From the NCBI RefSeq assembly GCF_900107975.1, contig NZ_FNVF01000004.1:310001-374000 (forward strand): DNA of 64,000 nt. Direction: 5' to 3'. Positions 34,988 through 43,824 of this stretch are shown one piece after another (the stretch's first letter is position 1; each line of letters begins with the position of its first letter). The translations under genes were made by a program, and so were the position numbers. The notes beneath the pieces were generated by a model. The model saw nothing but the letters and a program-made list of their open reading frames with translations. It was not told the DNA's origin and made no database searches. The DNA is from Paenibacillus sp. UNC499MF. GTDB lineage: Bacteria > Bacillota > Bacilli > Paenibacillales > NBRC-103111.

Positions 34988-35024
34988 AAAGCCATGATGC
35001 CTTTTGCGGCAAATGGCTTTTTTT
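34988..35024 (+). terminator. intrinsic terminator of the DUF72 gene
   Basis: AAAGCCAT-GA-TGCC-TTTTGC-GGCA-A-ATGGCTTT followed by TTTTTG. Confidence 0.85.
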
Positions 35025-35217
35025 GTCGTTTTAAAGAGGAATCCGAAAACGCGGGAAAGAATGTGACTCGTAATATTGGGAAGGATCGGTCAAGCTCCCG
35101 TAAGGGCGTATATCTCCGTAACTTTATCGCCTTGAAACGCCGATAAATTTAAGGCAAAAGTCCAAATCTGAGCCGGATCATTCAACTAAGAAAATTCAAC
35201 CAAAGCGGAGATGAAAG

Positions 35218-38200
35218 ATGAGAAAGATACGAAAAATTCCACAAGTATTATCTGTTGTGATGGCAGGCGCTCTGGCAGCTTTCGCCGGAACGGCGGGAGG
35301 TTCGCCCGTAAGCGCGGCCTCCGCGGCCCAGAAAGCGGGCTTTACCGATCTTTCGGGCATAACGGGAAATCCGCTGCAAAGTATTCAGCGGGCGGTCGAG
35401 CTGGGGCTTTTCGACGGAGCCGCGGAAGCTTTCCGGCCTAAAGATTCGCTGACCCGGGCGGAGATGGCGGTTCTCCTTACACATGCATTGGAGCTCCCGC
35501 TGGACGCTTCGTCCTCGTCTTTCAAGGATGTTTCCGCAAGCAGCTGGGGAAGCCCGTATATTGAGGCGATCCGCAGGGCCGATATCGTCCAAGGCGACGG
35601 AGAAGGCAACTATCGCCCTCAGGCTCCCGTAACCCGCCAGGAAATGGCGGCCATGCTGATGCGTGCCGCCAAGCTATCTCCCGAAGGGGCCGGCTTGTCC
35701 GGTATGCCCTTAGATTGGGACCGGACCGCTCCGTGGGCGCAATCTTATGTCCGGACCAGTCTGGAACAAGGTTCCATGAAGCTTGCCGGAGGTTCTTTTC
35801 TCCCGGCAGGCACCGTCTCCCGCGGCGAAGCGGCTGAAATGCTGCTGGCCACCTTTTTTTCCGTCGAACATGACATGATCCTTCAGGAAATCAGGGATTC
35901 CCAACACATCCGGCTGAACGGTGTCGTATATGAGCTGTCCGATGAGACGGCGGCCCTTTTTACGGAGAAGAACAAGGAAGTTCTTTCGAAAGCGAAGCTG
36001 AAGATTCATGCGAACGGCCGCAAGATCGACGCGATCCGTTCACTCGAACTGCGCGCATCCGGAAGTCCGGCCGGGGAAGGGGAAGAGGAATTTTCACGCA
36101 ACCTGGTACTGGACGGAAACGGGGCTGTTCTCCCCGGGGACCTGATCGTATCGAATAATTATTTGTCTGTGACGGGCCTGCAAATCAACGGCGATTTGAC
36201 CGTTGCGGAGGGGCTGGAAAACGATTTTTACGCAAACGGTATCAAGGTGAAAGGGCATACGAGAGTAGCCGGAGGAGACGACAATACGGTCGTTTTTGAA
36301 AATTCCGAGCTGAACGGCGTGACGGTTCTTAAAGAAAACGTGCGGATCGTGGCCTCGGGCAACACCGTTGTCCGGCAAATGGACATCCGGTCTTCGGCCC
36401 AGTTGGAAGTCGGCGTGGAAGCCCGGGTGCCGGAGCTTACCCTTTCGGACGGTTCCGCGAAGGTGGATCTGCACGGATCGCTCGGACAGGTTACGGTACA
36501 GAGCTCGCAGTCCGCTCAGATAACAGGGAGCGCATCGATCAGGCAGCTCAACGTAACGGGTTCCGCATCCGTAAGCATCGACGGCACGGGGACGATTGAT
36601 CAGCTGCAGGTCGCGAATGCGGGCTCCCAAGTGGTGGTCGGAGTGTCGGCCCAAGTGACGACGGTTTCGCTGGGTCAGGGCGTGCCTGACTCGGCCGTTA
36701 CGAGAAGCCAGGCTCCTTCCGGCGGCACAGGGGGCTCCTCCTCTTCGGGTTCGTCCAACGGCGCGCCGGTCCAGGTGACTCCGTTCGCCGACTATATCTT
36801 CATGGAGAGGGGAACGGGGACCTCGATCGACCTGTCGGCATTTTTTACGGATCCCGATGGAGACATCCTGAAAATTTCGGCTATCTCCAGCAGCAACAGG
36901 GTCGTTACGGTATCAACGAGCGGCAGTACGGCAACTTTGACGCCAGCGGCAAACGGGACCGCAACGATTCGGATTTCCGTCGACGACCAGCACGGCAATA
37001 AAATCAGCGGGTCCGTCAAGGTTACCGTTTATGCGCTGCCGGTCGCCCGGACCATTCCGGATCAGCTTATCCAGTTGAACGGAACCGCCGGCGCTGTGCG
37101 GCTGAGCGATTATTTCAGCGACAAGGCGCTGCGGAATCTGACATACTCCGTTTCCTCGTCAGATCCGGCAATCGCGGATGTGTCGGTAAACGGGGACGGA
37201 CTGACTATGTCCCCTCTCCGCTCAGGGCACACGTCTGTCACCGTGACGGCCCAGAACGATATCGTGGCGAATGACGGAACGCGAGGCGAAGCGTCGGTTA
37301 CGTTCGGGCTCACGGTAAATACCCCTCCGGCGGCATCGCAAAATCCGGCTGACGTGTATTTGGCTCCGGGAGCTGTCCATTCGTCTCTCGATCTTTCGCG
37401 GCTGTTCACGGATGGAGATGGAGACGCGCTCACTTACGAAGCGGAGCCGGGCGATCCGGCCGTTGCCGCCGCAAGTGTCCAGGCCGGCATGTTGACGATC
37501 CAGGCCAGCCAGCCCGGCACCACGGTGATCAAGCTGCGGGCGAAGGACGGCAAAGGCGGAGAAGGCACTGCCGATCTGACCGTTCACGTCAGCCCCTTCA
37601 ACCAGTCTCCCGTGGTGAGCCTGCAGCCTGCGGACAGATTGCTTGCCGTAGGCCAGACGGATACCGCTTTGGACCTGGCGCAAGTGTTTGCCGATCCGGA
37701 TCAAGATGCGCTTGTTTACGAATATACCGTATCGGAGCCTTCCGTCGTCGGGGTGGTCCGTGAGGGCGATTCCCTGCTGCTGACGGCGCTCCAGGGCGGT
37801 CAGGCGGTGATTAAGCTGACGGCCAAAGACGGCAAGGGCGGAGAGGTGAGCGTTTCATTCACCGTATCCGTTAACCGTGCGCCGGCGGCTGTCCGGAATC
37901 CCAACGATGTGTACCTCGTTGCGGGCAGAGCGGACGGCGAACTGGATCTTTCGCAGCTGTTTACGGATGGAGATCAGGACCCTCTGGTCTATGAAATCCA
38001 GTCATCGGTTCCGGGTACGGCGTCCTGGGAGGTAACCGGGCAGAAGCTGAAGCTGCACGCCCTTCAGGCCGGCACCTCCGCTTTCCGGGTTACCGCCAAA
38101 GACGGACGGGGCGGCGAAGCTTCAGTGACCTTTGCCGTCAACGTGCGTATGCCGAATACGCTGGGCACGATCCCCGATCAGACGGTGGAGCTCGGAACGC

Positions 38201-39471
38201 CTAAGCTGCTGGATCTGACCGCCCTTCTGGCGGGCTTCGATTCCGCTGCTACGGTAACCGCCAGCACGTACGATACTTCTGTTGCGACGGTCCTGTTGTC
38301 GGACAGAAAACTGACCATGACGCCGGTTAGCGAAGGGACGGCTACGGTTACCCTAAGCGTCTATCACCCGGTTGAAGGCGATCAGAGCACGCAATTCGCC
38401 ATCCGCGTCGTCCAGCGTCTGAACAGCGCGCCGACGGTGGCGAAAATCATCCCGGATCAGCTCCTTACACCGGGCGTTACGAATGTGCGGACGTTCGATC
38501 TCGCTTCGTACTTCACGGACGCGGACGGAGATGCTCTGTCGTACACGGTGTCGGGCTTTTCTCCTGCGGTCGTTTCGGCCGCCGTGTCGGGCAATATCTT
38601 GACGCTGAACCCGGGCATGGGAAGCGCGGACGGACAGGTGACGGTTACGGCGGACGACGGTAAGGGCGGGACCGCCGAGTTCCGGATCAACGTGCGCACG
38701 GCTCAGCTCGTAAACAGCGGGATCGTTACCGTACGGACCAAACAGGGTGTAAAGGACCCGCTCACTTACAATTTGACCGAGCTTTTCCCGGGCGAGAACT
38801 CGTTCCGCGTGTATAAAGGCACGGCAGATATGATTGTCGGCGGTCCGACTACTTTTAACGGGACCCAGATTATGTTGGGCAACGAAACCCCTTATATGTG
38901 GGTAATCGGCGCTCAAGGCAAAGCGGCCGTATTCCAAGTCGTTACCGAGGCGCAGGGCACCCCGCAAATTTTCTTCTCGGAATATTTGGATGCGGGGAAC
39001 GGAGAGGTCGCGATCGAGCTTTTCTATAGCGGAGATATGGATCCGAGCAAGAAACCGACCGGGTATACGCTTGAAGTGCATCAATATATGAAGAAAACCG
39101 GGAAAATGAACGTGATAAGCAAGCCGCTTCTTGATCAGGGGCCGGGCAAGCCGCTTATTACTCCTTACATTTTTATTGATTCTATTTTTTACTCTTTCTT
39201 TGATAAAACGACAGCTACCTACTATAACGACGACGAAATGAGATTTTACAATCCTGCCGAATTGAATACGGTGGCTCTGGTATTGAAAAAAGACGGCCAG
39301 GTTGTCGATGTGGTCGGAGATCCGGCTTCGATGGTGCAGTTCCTGCCTGACGGAGGAACGCTTGTAAGGAAATCCGGCATTTCTACCGGATCGAAGCAGT
39401 TTTCCAAGTACGGGGAATGGAACATGTTCCCGAAGGGGTCGTACCAGTTCATGGGTCGGCACACTCCGTAA
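35218..39471 (+). CDS. giant SLH-anchored surface protein with Ig/cadherin-like repeats and a C-terminal lamin-tail-like domain
   Basis: 1417 residues. Signal peptide 1-35 (MRKIRKIPQVLSVVMAGALA...VSAAS). Three SLH repeats at about 40-215 (FTDLSGITGNPLQSIQRAVE, FKDVSASSWGSPYIEAIRRA, WDRTAPWAQSYVRTSLEQG). About 290-500 is a repetitive beta-helix-like stretch (N-L-V-L-D-G-N-G, then VTVQSSQSAQITGSASIRQ). After a Gly/Ser linker, about seven Ig/cadherin-like repeats (about 520-1160) recur with L-F-T-D-G-D-G-D and K-D-G-K-G-G-E motifs, which could bind calcium. The C-terminal domain (IFFSEYLDAGNGEVAIELFY to the final WNMFPKGSYQFMGRHTP) resembles a secreted lamin-tail domain. Probably adhesive or structural. 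Confidence 0.88.
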   Translation: MRKIRKIPQVLSVVMAGALAAFAGTAGGSPVSAASAAQKAGFTDLSGITGNPLQSIQRAVELGLFDGAAEAFRPKDSLTRAEMAVLLTHALELPLDASSSSFKDVSASSWGSPYIEAIRRADIVQGDGEGNYRPQAPVTRQEMAAMLMRAAKLSPEGAGLSGMPLDWDRTAPWAQSYVRTSLEQGSMKLAGGSFLPAGTVSRGEAAEMLLATFFSVEHDMILQEIRDSQHIRLNGVVYELSDETAALFTEKNKEVLSKAKLKIHANGRKIDAIRSLELRASGSPAGEGEEEFSRNLVLDGNGAVLPGDLIVSNNYLSVTGLQINGDLTVAEGLENDFYANGIKVKGHTRVAGGDDNTVVFENSELNGVTVLKENVRIVASGNTVVRQMDIRSSAQLEVGVEARVPELTLSDGSAKVDLHGSLGQVTVQSSQSAQITGSASIRQLNVTGSASVSIDGTGTIDQLQVANAGSQVVVGVSAQVTTVSLGQGVPDSAVTRSQAPSGGTGGSSSSGSSNGAPVQVTPFADYIFMERGTGTSIDLSAFFTDPDGDILKISAISSSNRVVTVSTSGSTATLTPAANGTATIRISVDDQHGNKISGSVKVTVYALPVARTIPDQLIQLNGTAGAVRLSDYFSDKALRNLTYSVSSSDPAIADVSVNGDGLTMSPLRSGHTSVTVTAQNDIVANDGTRGEASVTFGLTVNTPPAASQNPADVYLAPGAVHSSLDLSRLFTDGDGDALTYEAEPGDPAVAAASVQAGMLTIQASQPGTTVIKLRAKDGKGGEGTADLTVHVSPFNQSPVVSLQPADRLLAVGQTDTALDLAQVFADPDQDALVYEYTVSEPSVVGVVREGDSLLLTALQGGQAVIKLTAKDGKGGEVSVSFTVSVNRAPAAVRNPNDVYLVAGRADGELDLSQLFTDGDQDPLVYEIQSSVPGTASWEVTGQKLKLHALQAGTSAFRVTAKDGRGGEASVTFAVNVRMPNTLGTIPDQTVELGTPKLLDLTALLAGFDSAATVTASTYDTSVATVLLSDRKLTMTPVSEGTATVTLSVYHPVEGDQSTQFAIRVVQRLNSAPTVAKIIPDQLLTPGVTNVRTFDLASYFTDADGDALSYTVSGFSPAVVSAAVSGNILTLNPGMGSADGQVTVTADDGKGGTAEFRINVRTAQLVNSGIVTVRTKQGVKDPLTYNLTELFPGENSFRVYKGTADMIVGGPTTFNGTQIMLGNETPYMWVIGAQGKAAVFQVVTEAQGTPQIFFSEYLDAGNGEVAIELFYSGDMDPSKKPTGYTLEVHQYMKKTGKMNVISKPLLDQGPGKPLITPYIFIDSIFYSFFDKTTATYYNDDEMRFYNPAELNTVALVLKKDGQVVDVVGDPASMVQFLPDGGTLVRKSGISTGSKQFSKYGEWNMFPKGSYQFMGRHTP

Positions 39472-39475
39472 AACG

Positions 39476-39517
39476 AAAAGGACTTTGGAGGCGAATACGC
39501 TCCAAAGTCCTTTTTTT
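39476..39517. terminator. bidirectional terminator
   Basis: AAAAGGACTTTGGAG-GCGAATACG-CTCCAAAGTCCTTTTTTT; 11 base pairs or more, with A and T tracts on the two sides. It serves the SLH giant (+) and the convergent LysM gene (-). Confidence 0.88.
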
Positions 39518-39538
39518 GCCGCTTCCGGCACAGCTTTT

Positions 39539-39919
39539 TTACCGTTCCAGCTTGGTAACCCGCTGCTCCAGACGATCCAGCCGCTGATCGAGCCGGTTGA
39601 CTTCCCGCGTGAGTCTGCCCAGCTCCCGGTTAAGCTGGTTGAATTCGCGTTCCAGCCGGTTTACGCGCTGCTCCAGGTTTCCGAAGCCGGGACCCCCCGG
39701 ACCGGGTCCAGGTCCGGGTCCCGGTCCCGGTGTAGGTCCAGGCCCAGGCCAAGGTCCCGGACCAGGCACCGGTCCGGGAGCGGGAATATAGAGCGTCTGC
39801 CCCACATAGACATAAGGGGTGGACAAGTTGTTGGCACGGAGCAGAGCCTCCACCGTTGTGTTGTAGCGGTTAGCGATCAGATACAGCGTGTCGCCGGGCT
39901 GCACGACGTAAGTAATCAT
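39539..39919 (-). CDS. small LysM protein with Gly-Pro linker and C-terminal coiled coil
   Basis: 126 residues. LysM domain at 1-46 (ITYVVQPGDTLYLIANRYNT, NNLSTPYVYVGQTLYIP), which binds N-acetylglucosamine polymers. A run of about 34 residues almost wholly Pro and Gly (PGPGPWPGPGPTPGPGPGPG) is encoded at 39688-39787. The last 50 residues are a charged heptad helix (LEREFNQLNRELGRLTREVN) suited to trimer or dimer formation. No signal peptide, as in spore-coat LysM proteins such as SafA-like ones, so a coat location is possible. GGGAGG precedes the ATG at 39919. Confidence 0.82.
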   Translation of the reverse strand: MITYVVQPGDTLYLIANRYNTTVEALLRANNLSTPYVYVGQTLYIPAPGPVPGPGPWPGPGPTPGPGPGPGPGPGGPGFGNLEQRVNRLEREFNQLNRELGRLTREVNRLDQRLDRLEQRVTKLER

Positions 39920-40116
39920 ATACGTTCCTCCCATGGTCGGAGTCAGGATAGTAACTGACGTATTGTATGTGCGGGCTGGGCATTCGGTGCGGGACGTGAG
40001 CCTGGAGCGAGATGTTTTGACATAAAAAAATTCCATTGCCGACCCCGGAGGAATGTGCTAGATTTGAAGCGGAATATAGATATTACCAAAATTTTCATGG
40101 GGAATGGGGTCAAGCA

Positions 40117-42609
40117 ATGCTAAAACGCAATACCTTCCGGCTGTGCGGAATTGTGCTGGCGATCATGCTGGCGGCCGCTTCCGGATTCGGATTCGGCACG
40201 CCTGTGCGGGCTGCGGCCGATTCGGACGAGCTGCCGCAAATTATCGCGCGCACATCGCCGTCCGTAGTGGCCATCATCGGCAAGCCGACCGGCGGCAAAA
40301 CCGATAAAGGCACAGATAAAGACCGCTACGATCTGGCGCACGGCACGGGAGTGATCATTAAATCGAACGGAGTCATCGTGACGAACGCGCATGTCGTGAA
40401 AAGCATGAGCAACCTCGTCATCGTGACATCGGACGGCAAGTCTCATACCGGCAAAGTGACCAATCTGGACGAGCAGAGCGATCTGGCTCTCGTCAAAATC
40501 GAAGCGTCCGGCTTGCAGACAGCCTCGTTCGCCGATCCGAAGAGCCTTCGCGTCGGTGAGACTGTCGTCGCGATCGGTACGCCGGTTTCATTCGCGCTGC
40601 GCAACTCCGTAACCGTGGGGATCGTGAGCGGCATCGACCGCTCGGTGAACGATCAATACCGGCTTATCCAGACGGATGCGGCGATCAACCCGGGCAACAG
40701 CGGGGGCGCTCTCGTGAACATGAAGGGCGAAGTGGTCGGCATCAATACGCTCAAATATTCGGAGTACGGAGTCGACAATCTCGGGTTTGCCATTCCCATG
40801 GATACCGTAGACTACGTGCTCAAACATTTCGAAGCTTACGGCAAAGTGAAGCGCCCGTTTCTGGGGCTGAAGCTGGAAGAAAGCTGGGAAGCGGCCGTGG
40901 GCCTTCCTTCCGATGACGGCCTGACGGTGTCGCGTGTCGAACCGGGCTCACCGGCCGAAAAGGCGGGTATCGAAGAGGGAGACACCCTGGTATCTATCGG
41001 TGACAAGGCGGTAGACACGACCGTTCAATACAACGAAGTTCTGAAGCAGTACTTGCCCGGTCAGAGCGTAAAGCTGACCATGCAGGCGGGAGGCAAGACG
41101 GTAACCCGTGAGGTCGTGCTGGGTGAAGAGAAGTCCGAGGATACCCGTCAGACCGATAATACCGATAACACGGGACTGAATACGGACCGGGGCAAGACGA
41201 AAATCGGAGACAGCAGCATGGGCTGGTCGATGAAATATCCGAGCGGGCTGATCAAGCAGTTCCAGAGCGCGGACGGTACGGAGGTTCGGTTTGCCGACGC
41301 CAAAGGCGACTTCACGCTCTCCGTCTCCGTCGAAGATCAGGATGACGAGCTTTCGCCCGCCATGCTGCTTAAAACCGCTGCAGAGCTGAAAATGGGCACG
41401 ATTCTGGAGAAGCAGTACGTCAAGAGCGGCCCGCAGCCGTACGCCAAAGTATCCGGGAAGCTGGGAGGCATGGTTTACCAGATCCGGCTTTATCAGGACC
41501 ATGACAAGCTGTACGGGCTGGCTTTGACCTACAGCGAGGACAAAGAGAACGGCACGAAAGCGGGGCCGAACAGCTACGGCGATCTGCTCGACAGCTTCCG
41601 GACCGCTTTCGACCGTCAGGACGCCAAGCTCAAGGACATTGCCAAGACGAAAAGCGGCGGCGGAGACGAAGTATCGAACGAGTACGGGCTTACCTTTGCT
41701 CTGCCCGATAAATGGAACGAATCTCCTTACCGGCCCGATATCCAGTATTCGAACGACACCATGACCCAGGGTATCTCCATCGAAGTGACTTCCCAGACAA
41801 AGGGAGATACGCTCGATGCCTGGGTGAAACGGGACAAAACGGCTTTCGAAGAAACCTTCGTGCCTTCTTACAGGGAAACTTCGGAAATAAAACAGGGAAC
41901 ACTGGACGGCACGGAGTCGCGGGAGGTCACGTTTTCCTCGACGATGGGCGACAAATGGGAAAGTATCCACCATGTTTACCTGGTGAAAGAAGGATACAAA
42001 TACAAGTTTTCGATTCATTACCCGAAAGAACTGAAGGCCGGCGAAGCAGACAAGCTGCTCGGAACCGTAATCTCTTCCATTCGTCTGGATGTGAAAAAAA
42101 TGGACGCCGGCGTAGGCTTCATTCAGGACGAGAAGGAAATCCTGGACAAGAACCGTACGATCCGCTACGCCGACGAGGACTACGGATATTCCGTGAAAAT
42201 ACCGGAAACGTGGACCCGCGAATACGGGGAAGACTACGGGTACCCGGAGTTTGAGAAAGGCGGCGCTTCTCTATTTACCTTCACCGGCGGTTACTTTGCC
42301 GTAGGCGTGGAGGAAGGGGAAGATTGGCAGGAGAAGGCCGCGGAAATAAACGCCGGCCACGAGGAAAGCGCCGAGGCCGATGCGGATTACAAGGTCAAAG
42401 CGGAGGATGTCAGCCTGCTGGGAACGACAGCCCGCAAATTTACCGTTCATTACTCGGTAAAGAAAGTCGGTTACGAGGAAACCGAGTATGTGCTTTCGAG
42501 AAACGGGAAGGTCTACGTAATCACGGCGTACCTGAACGACGCGGTGCATACCGAAGCGAATGCGGAGCGTTTGAACAAGGCGGTCCGGTCGATAGTTTTC
42601 GGAAAATAG
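40117..42609 (+). CDS. HtrA/DegP-like trypsin-fold protease with PDZ and three C-terminal PsbP-like repeats
   Basis: 830 residues. A signal or anchor occupies 5-33. The trypsin-like domain has the triad His92 (TNAHVV), Asp122 (SDLALVKI) and Ser195 (NPGNSGGALV). A PDZ domain follows at about 270-355 (FLGLKLEESWEAAVGLP, VEPGSPAEKAGIEEGDTLVS). Ordinary HtrA proteins stop near residue 400. Here about 460 more residues contain three modules of roughly 140 residues, each with a Y-G-h-x-h-x-h-P-x-x-W type opening (WSMKYPSG; EYGLTFALPDKWNES; DYGYSVKIPETWTRE) and a Phe/Val-rich end, like PsbP/DUF1795 folds. They may bind wall or substrate. A weak GGGG site precedes the ATG; the frame extends upstream to 40036. 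Confidence 0.88.
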   Translation: MLKRNTFRLCGIVLAIMLAAASGFGFGTPVRAAADSDELPQIIARTSPSVVAIIGKPTGGKTDKGTDKDRYDLAHGTGVIIKSNGVIVTNAHVVKSMSNLVIVTSDGKSHTGKVTNLDEQSDLALVKIEASGLQTASFADPKSLRVGETVVAIGTPVSFALRNSVTVGIVSGIDRSVNDQYRLIQTDAAINPGNSGGALVNMKGEVVGINTLKYSEYGVDNLGFAIPMDTVDYVLKHFEAYGKVKRPFLGLKLEESWEAAVGLPSDDGLTVSRVEPGSPAEKAGIEEGDTLVSIGDKAVDTTVQYNEVLKQYLPGQSVKLTMQAGGKTVTREVVLGEEKSEDTRQTDNTDNTGLNTDRGKTKIGDSSMGWSMKYPSGLIKQFQSADGTEVRFADAKGDFTLSVSVEDQDDELSPAMLLKTAAELKMGTILEKQYVKSGPQPYAKVSGKLGGMVYQIRLYQDHDKLYGLALTYSEDKENGTKAGPNSYGDLLDSFRTAFDRQDAKLKDIAKTKSGGGDEVSNEYGLTFALPDKWNESPYRPDIQYSNDTMTQGISIEVTSQTKGDTLDAWVKRDKTAFEETFVPSYRETSEIKQGTLDGTESREVTFSSTMGDKWESIHHVYLVKEGYKYKFSIHYPKELKAGEADKLLGTVISSIRLDVKKMDAGVGFIQDEKEILDKNRTIRYADEDYGYSVKIPETWTREYGEDYGYPEFEKGGASLFTFTGGYFAVGVEEGEDWQEKAAEINAGHEESAEADADYKVKAEDVSLLGTTARKFTVHYSVKKVGYEETEYVLSRNGKVYVITAYLNDAVHTEANAERLNKAVRSIVFGK

Positions 42610-42674
42610 TCGGATTTGTGTGACGGGAACGATTGCATGTCCATCCGGCATCTCTTACAATGGGCATAACAGGA

Positions 42675-42714
42675 ACAGACGGCCGGGAGACGCGTTCTCC
42701 TGACCGTCTGTTTT
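42675..42714 (+). terminator. intrinsic terminator of the HtrA-like gene
   Basis: ACAGACGG-CC-GGGAGA-CGCGT-TCTCCT-GA-CCGTCTGT followed by TTTCG; strong stem, short T tract. Confidence 0.7.
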
Positions 42715-42743
42715 CGTAACCGGAAGAGGAGAGGACACAGCAG

Positions 42744-43631
42744 ATGCGTACATTAGGAGCAATTGAAGCAGGCGGAACCAAGTTTGTCTGTGCGATAGGC
42801 AATGAGGACGGAACGGTACTGGAGCGGGCAAGCTTCCCGACGACCACGCCGGAAGAGACGATGGGCAGCGTCCGTGCGTTCTTCGAGGGCAAAGGAATCG
42901 AGGCGCTCGGCGTAGGCTCGTTCGGGCCGGTAGATCCGAATAAGAAGAGCCCGACTTACGGCTATATTACAACGACCCCCAAGCCGCATTGGGGCAACTA
43001 TAACATTTTGGGCGAATTGAAAAAGCATTTCGACGTACCGATGGAATTCGATACGGACGTGAACGGCGCGGCGCTCGGGGAAGCGACCTGGGGAGCGGCC
43101 AAGGGGCTGGAGAGCTGCCTCTATATTACGGTGGGAACCGGCGTCGGGGCTGGAGCGGTCGTTGGCGGCAAGCTCGTGCACGGGCTTACGCATCCGGAGA
43201 TGGGTCACATCTTCGTACGCCGCAATGCGGAAGACACTTATGAAGGAAAATGCCCTTACCATAAAGACTGCCTGGAAGGACTGGCGGCAGGCCCGGCCAT
43301 CGAGGCGCGCTGGGGAGTGAAGGGAACCGGGCTGGGCACGGACCACAAAGCGTGGGAACTCGAAGCCGACTACCTGGCCCAGGCGCTCATGAACTACATT
43401 CTGATCCTGTCGCCGGAGAAGATTATCATGGGCGGAGGCGTGATGAAACAGCAGCAGCTATTTCCGCTGATCCACGCCCGCCTGCAGGAACTTCTGAACG
43501 GTTACGTTCAGAAAGAAGAAGTTATGGCGGGGATCGCCGACTACGTCGTGTACCCGCAGCTCGGCGACAACGCCGGAATTTGCGGCGCGCTCGCGCTGGC
43601 CGCCCGCGCGCTCGGATCGGAAATCCGATAG
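42744..43631 (+). CDS. scrK: ROK-family fructokinase
   Basis: 295 residues. ATP-site motif GAIEAGGTKFVCAIG at the start; sugar-site and catalytic segment FDTDVNGAALGEATWGAAKG with the catalytic Asp; YITVGTGVGAGAVVGGKLVH; a zinc site HPEMGHIFVRR...GKCPYHKDCLEGLAAG with His, Cys, His and Cys ligands. This pattern matches Bacillus ScrK/GmuE (YdhR) fructokinases, which convert fructose to fructose 6-phosphate. No sugar transporter is adjacent, so the source of fructose is not evident. GGAGAGG precedes the ATG; a terminator follows. Confidence 0.9.
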   Translation: MRTLGAIEAGGTKFVCAIGNEDGTVLERASFPTTTPEETMGSVRAFFEGKGIEALGVGSFGPVDPNKKSPTYGYITTTPKPHWGNYNILGELKKHFDVPMEFDTDVNGAALGEATWGAAKGLESCLYITVGTGVGAGAVVGGKLVHGLTHPEMGHIFVRRNAEDTYEGKCPYHKDCLEGLAAGPAIEARWGVKGTGLGTDHKAWELEADYLAQALMNYILILSPEKIIMGGGVMKQQQLFPLIHARLQELLNGYVQKEEVMAGIADYVVYPQLGDNAGICGALALAARALGSEIR

Positions 43632-43648
43632 CGGATCCGTAAAGACCG

Positions 43649-43686
43649 TACCCATTCTCCCGAAACCGGGCGGATGGGTATTTTTT
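43649..43686 (+). terminator. intrinsic terminator of the fructokinase gene
   Basis: TACCCAT...ATGGGTA stem with an inner CCC/GGG pairing, followed by TTTTTTC. Confidence 0.8.
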
Positions 43687-43735
43687 CTTAGATAAGAATA
43701 AGTATAATCGTCCCGGAAATCGTCACGTTTAGGTG

Positions 43736-43750
43736 TGATAATGATTATCA
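43736..43750 (+). promoter_or_regulatory. Fur box, perfect 7-1-7
   Basis: TGATAAT-G-ATTATCA is an exact 7-1-7 inverted repeat identical to the Bacillus Fur core. It lies 75 bases before the ATG of the siderophore permease gene and overlaps a possible extended -10 (TGTGATAAT). It predicts iron repression of the three-gene transporter locus. Confidence 0.92.
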
Positions 43751-43824
43751 ACTTCATTGACATTGAGCCGGGCGTATCTTACACTAAAGGGAGAATAGGG
43801 ATAGGGCGTAAAGGGTTTGGACGT

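Noticed and set aside
39688-39787. Short GC-rich repeats that could suggest a repeat array
   Set aside because: They encode the Pro-Gly linker of the LysM protein and show no spacer structure; not a CRISPR array.
43735-43824. Upstream GTG start extending the first siderophore permease by 30 residues
   Set aside because: The GTG overlaps the Fur box and has no ribosome site; AAAGGG precedes the ATG at 43825.
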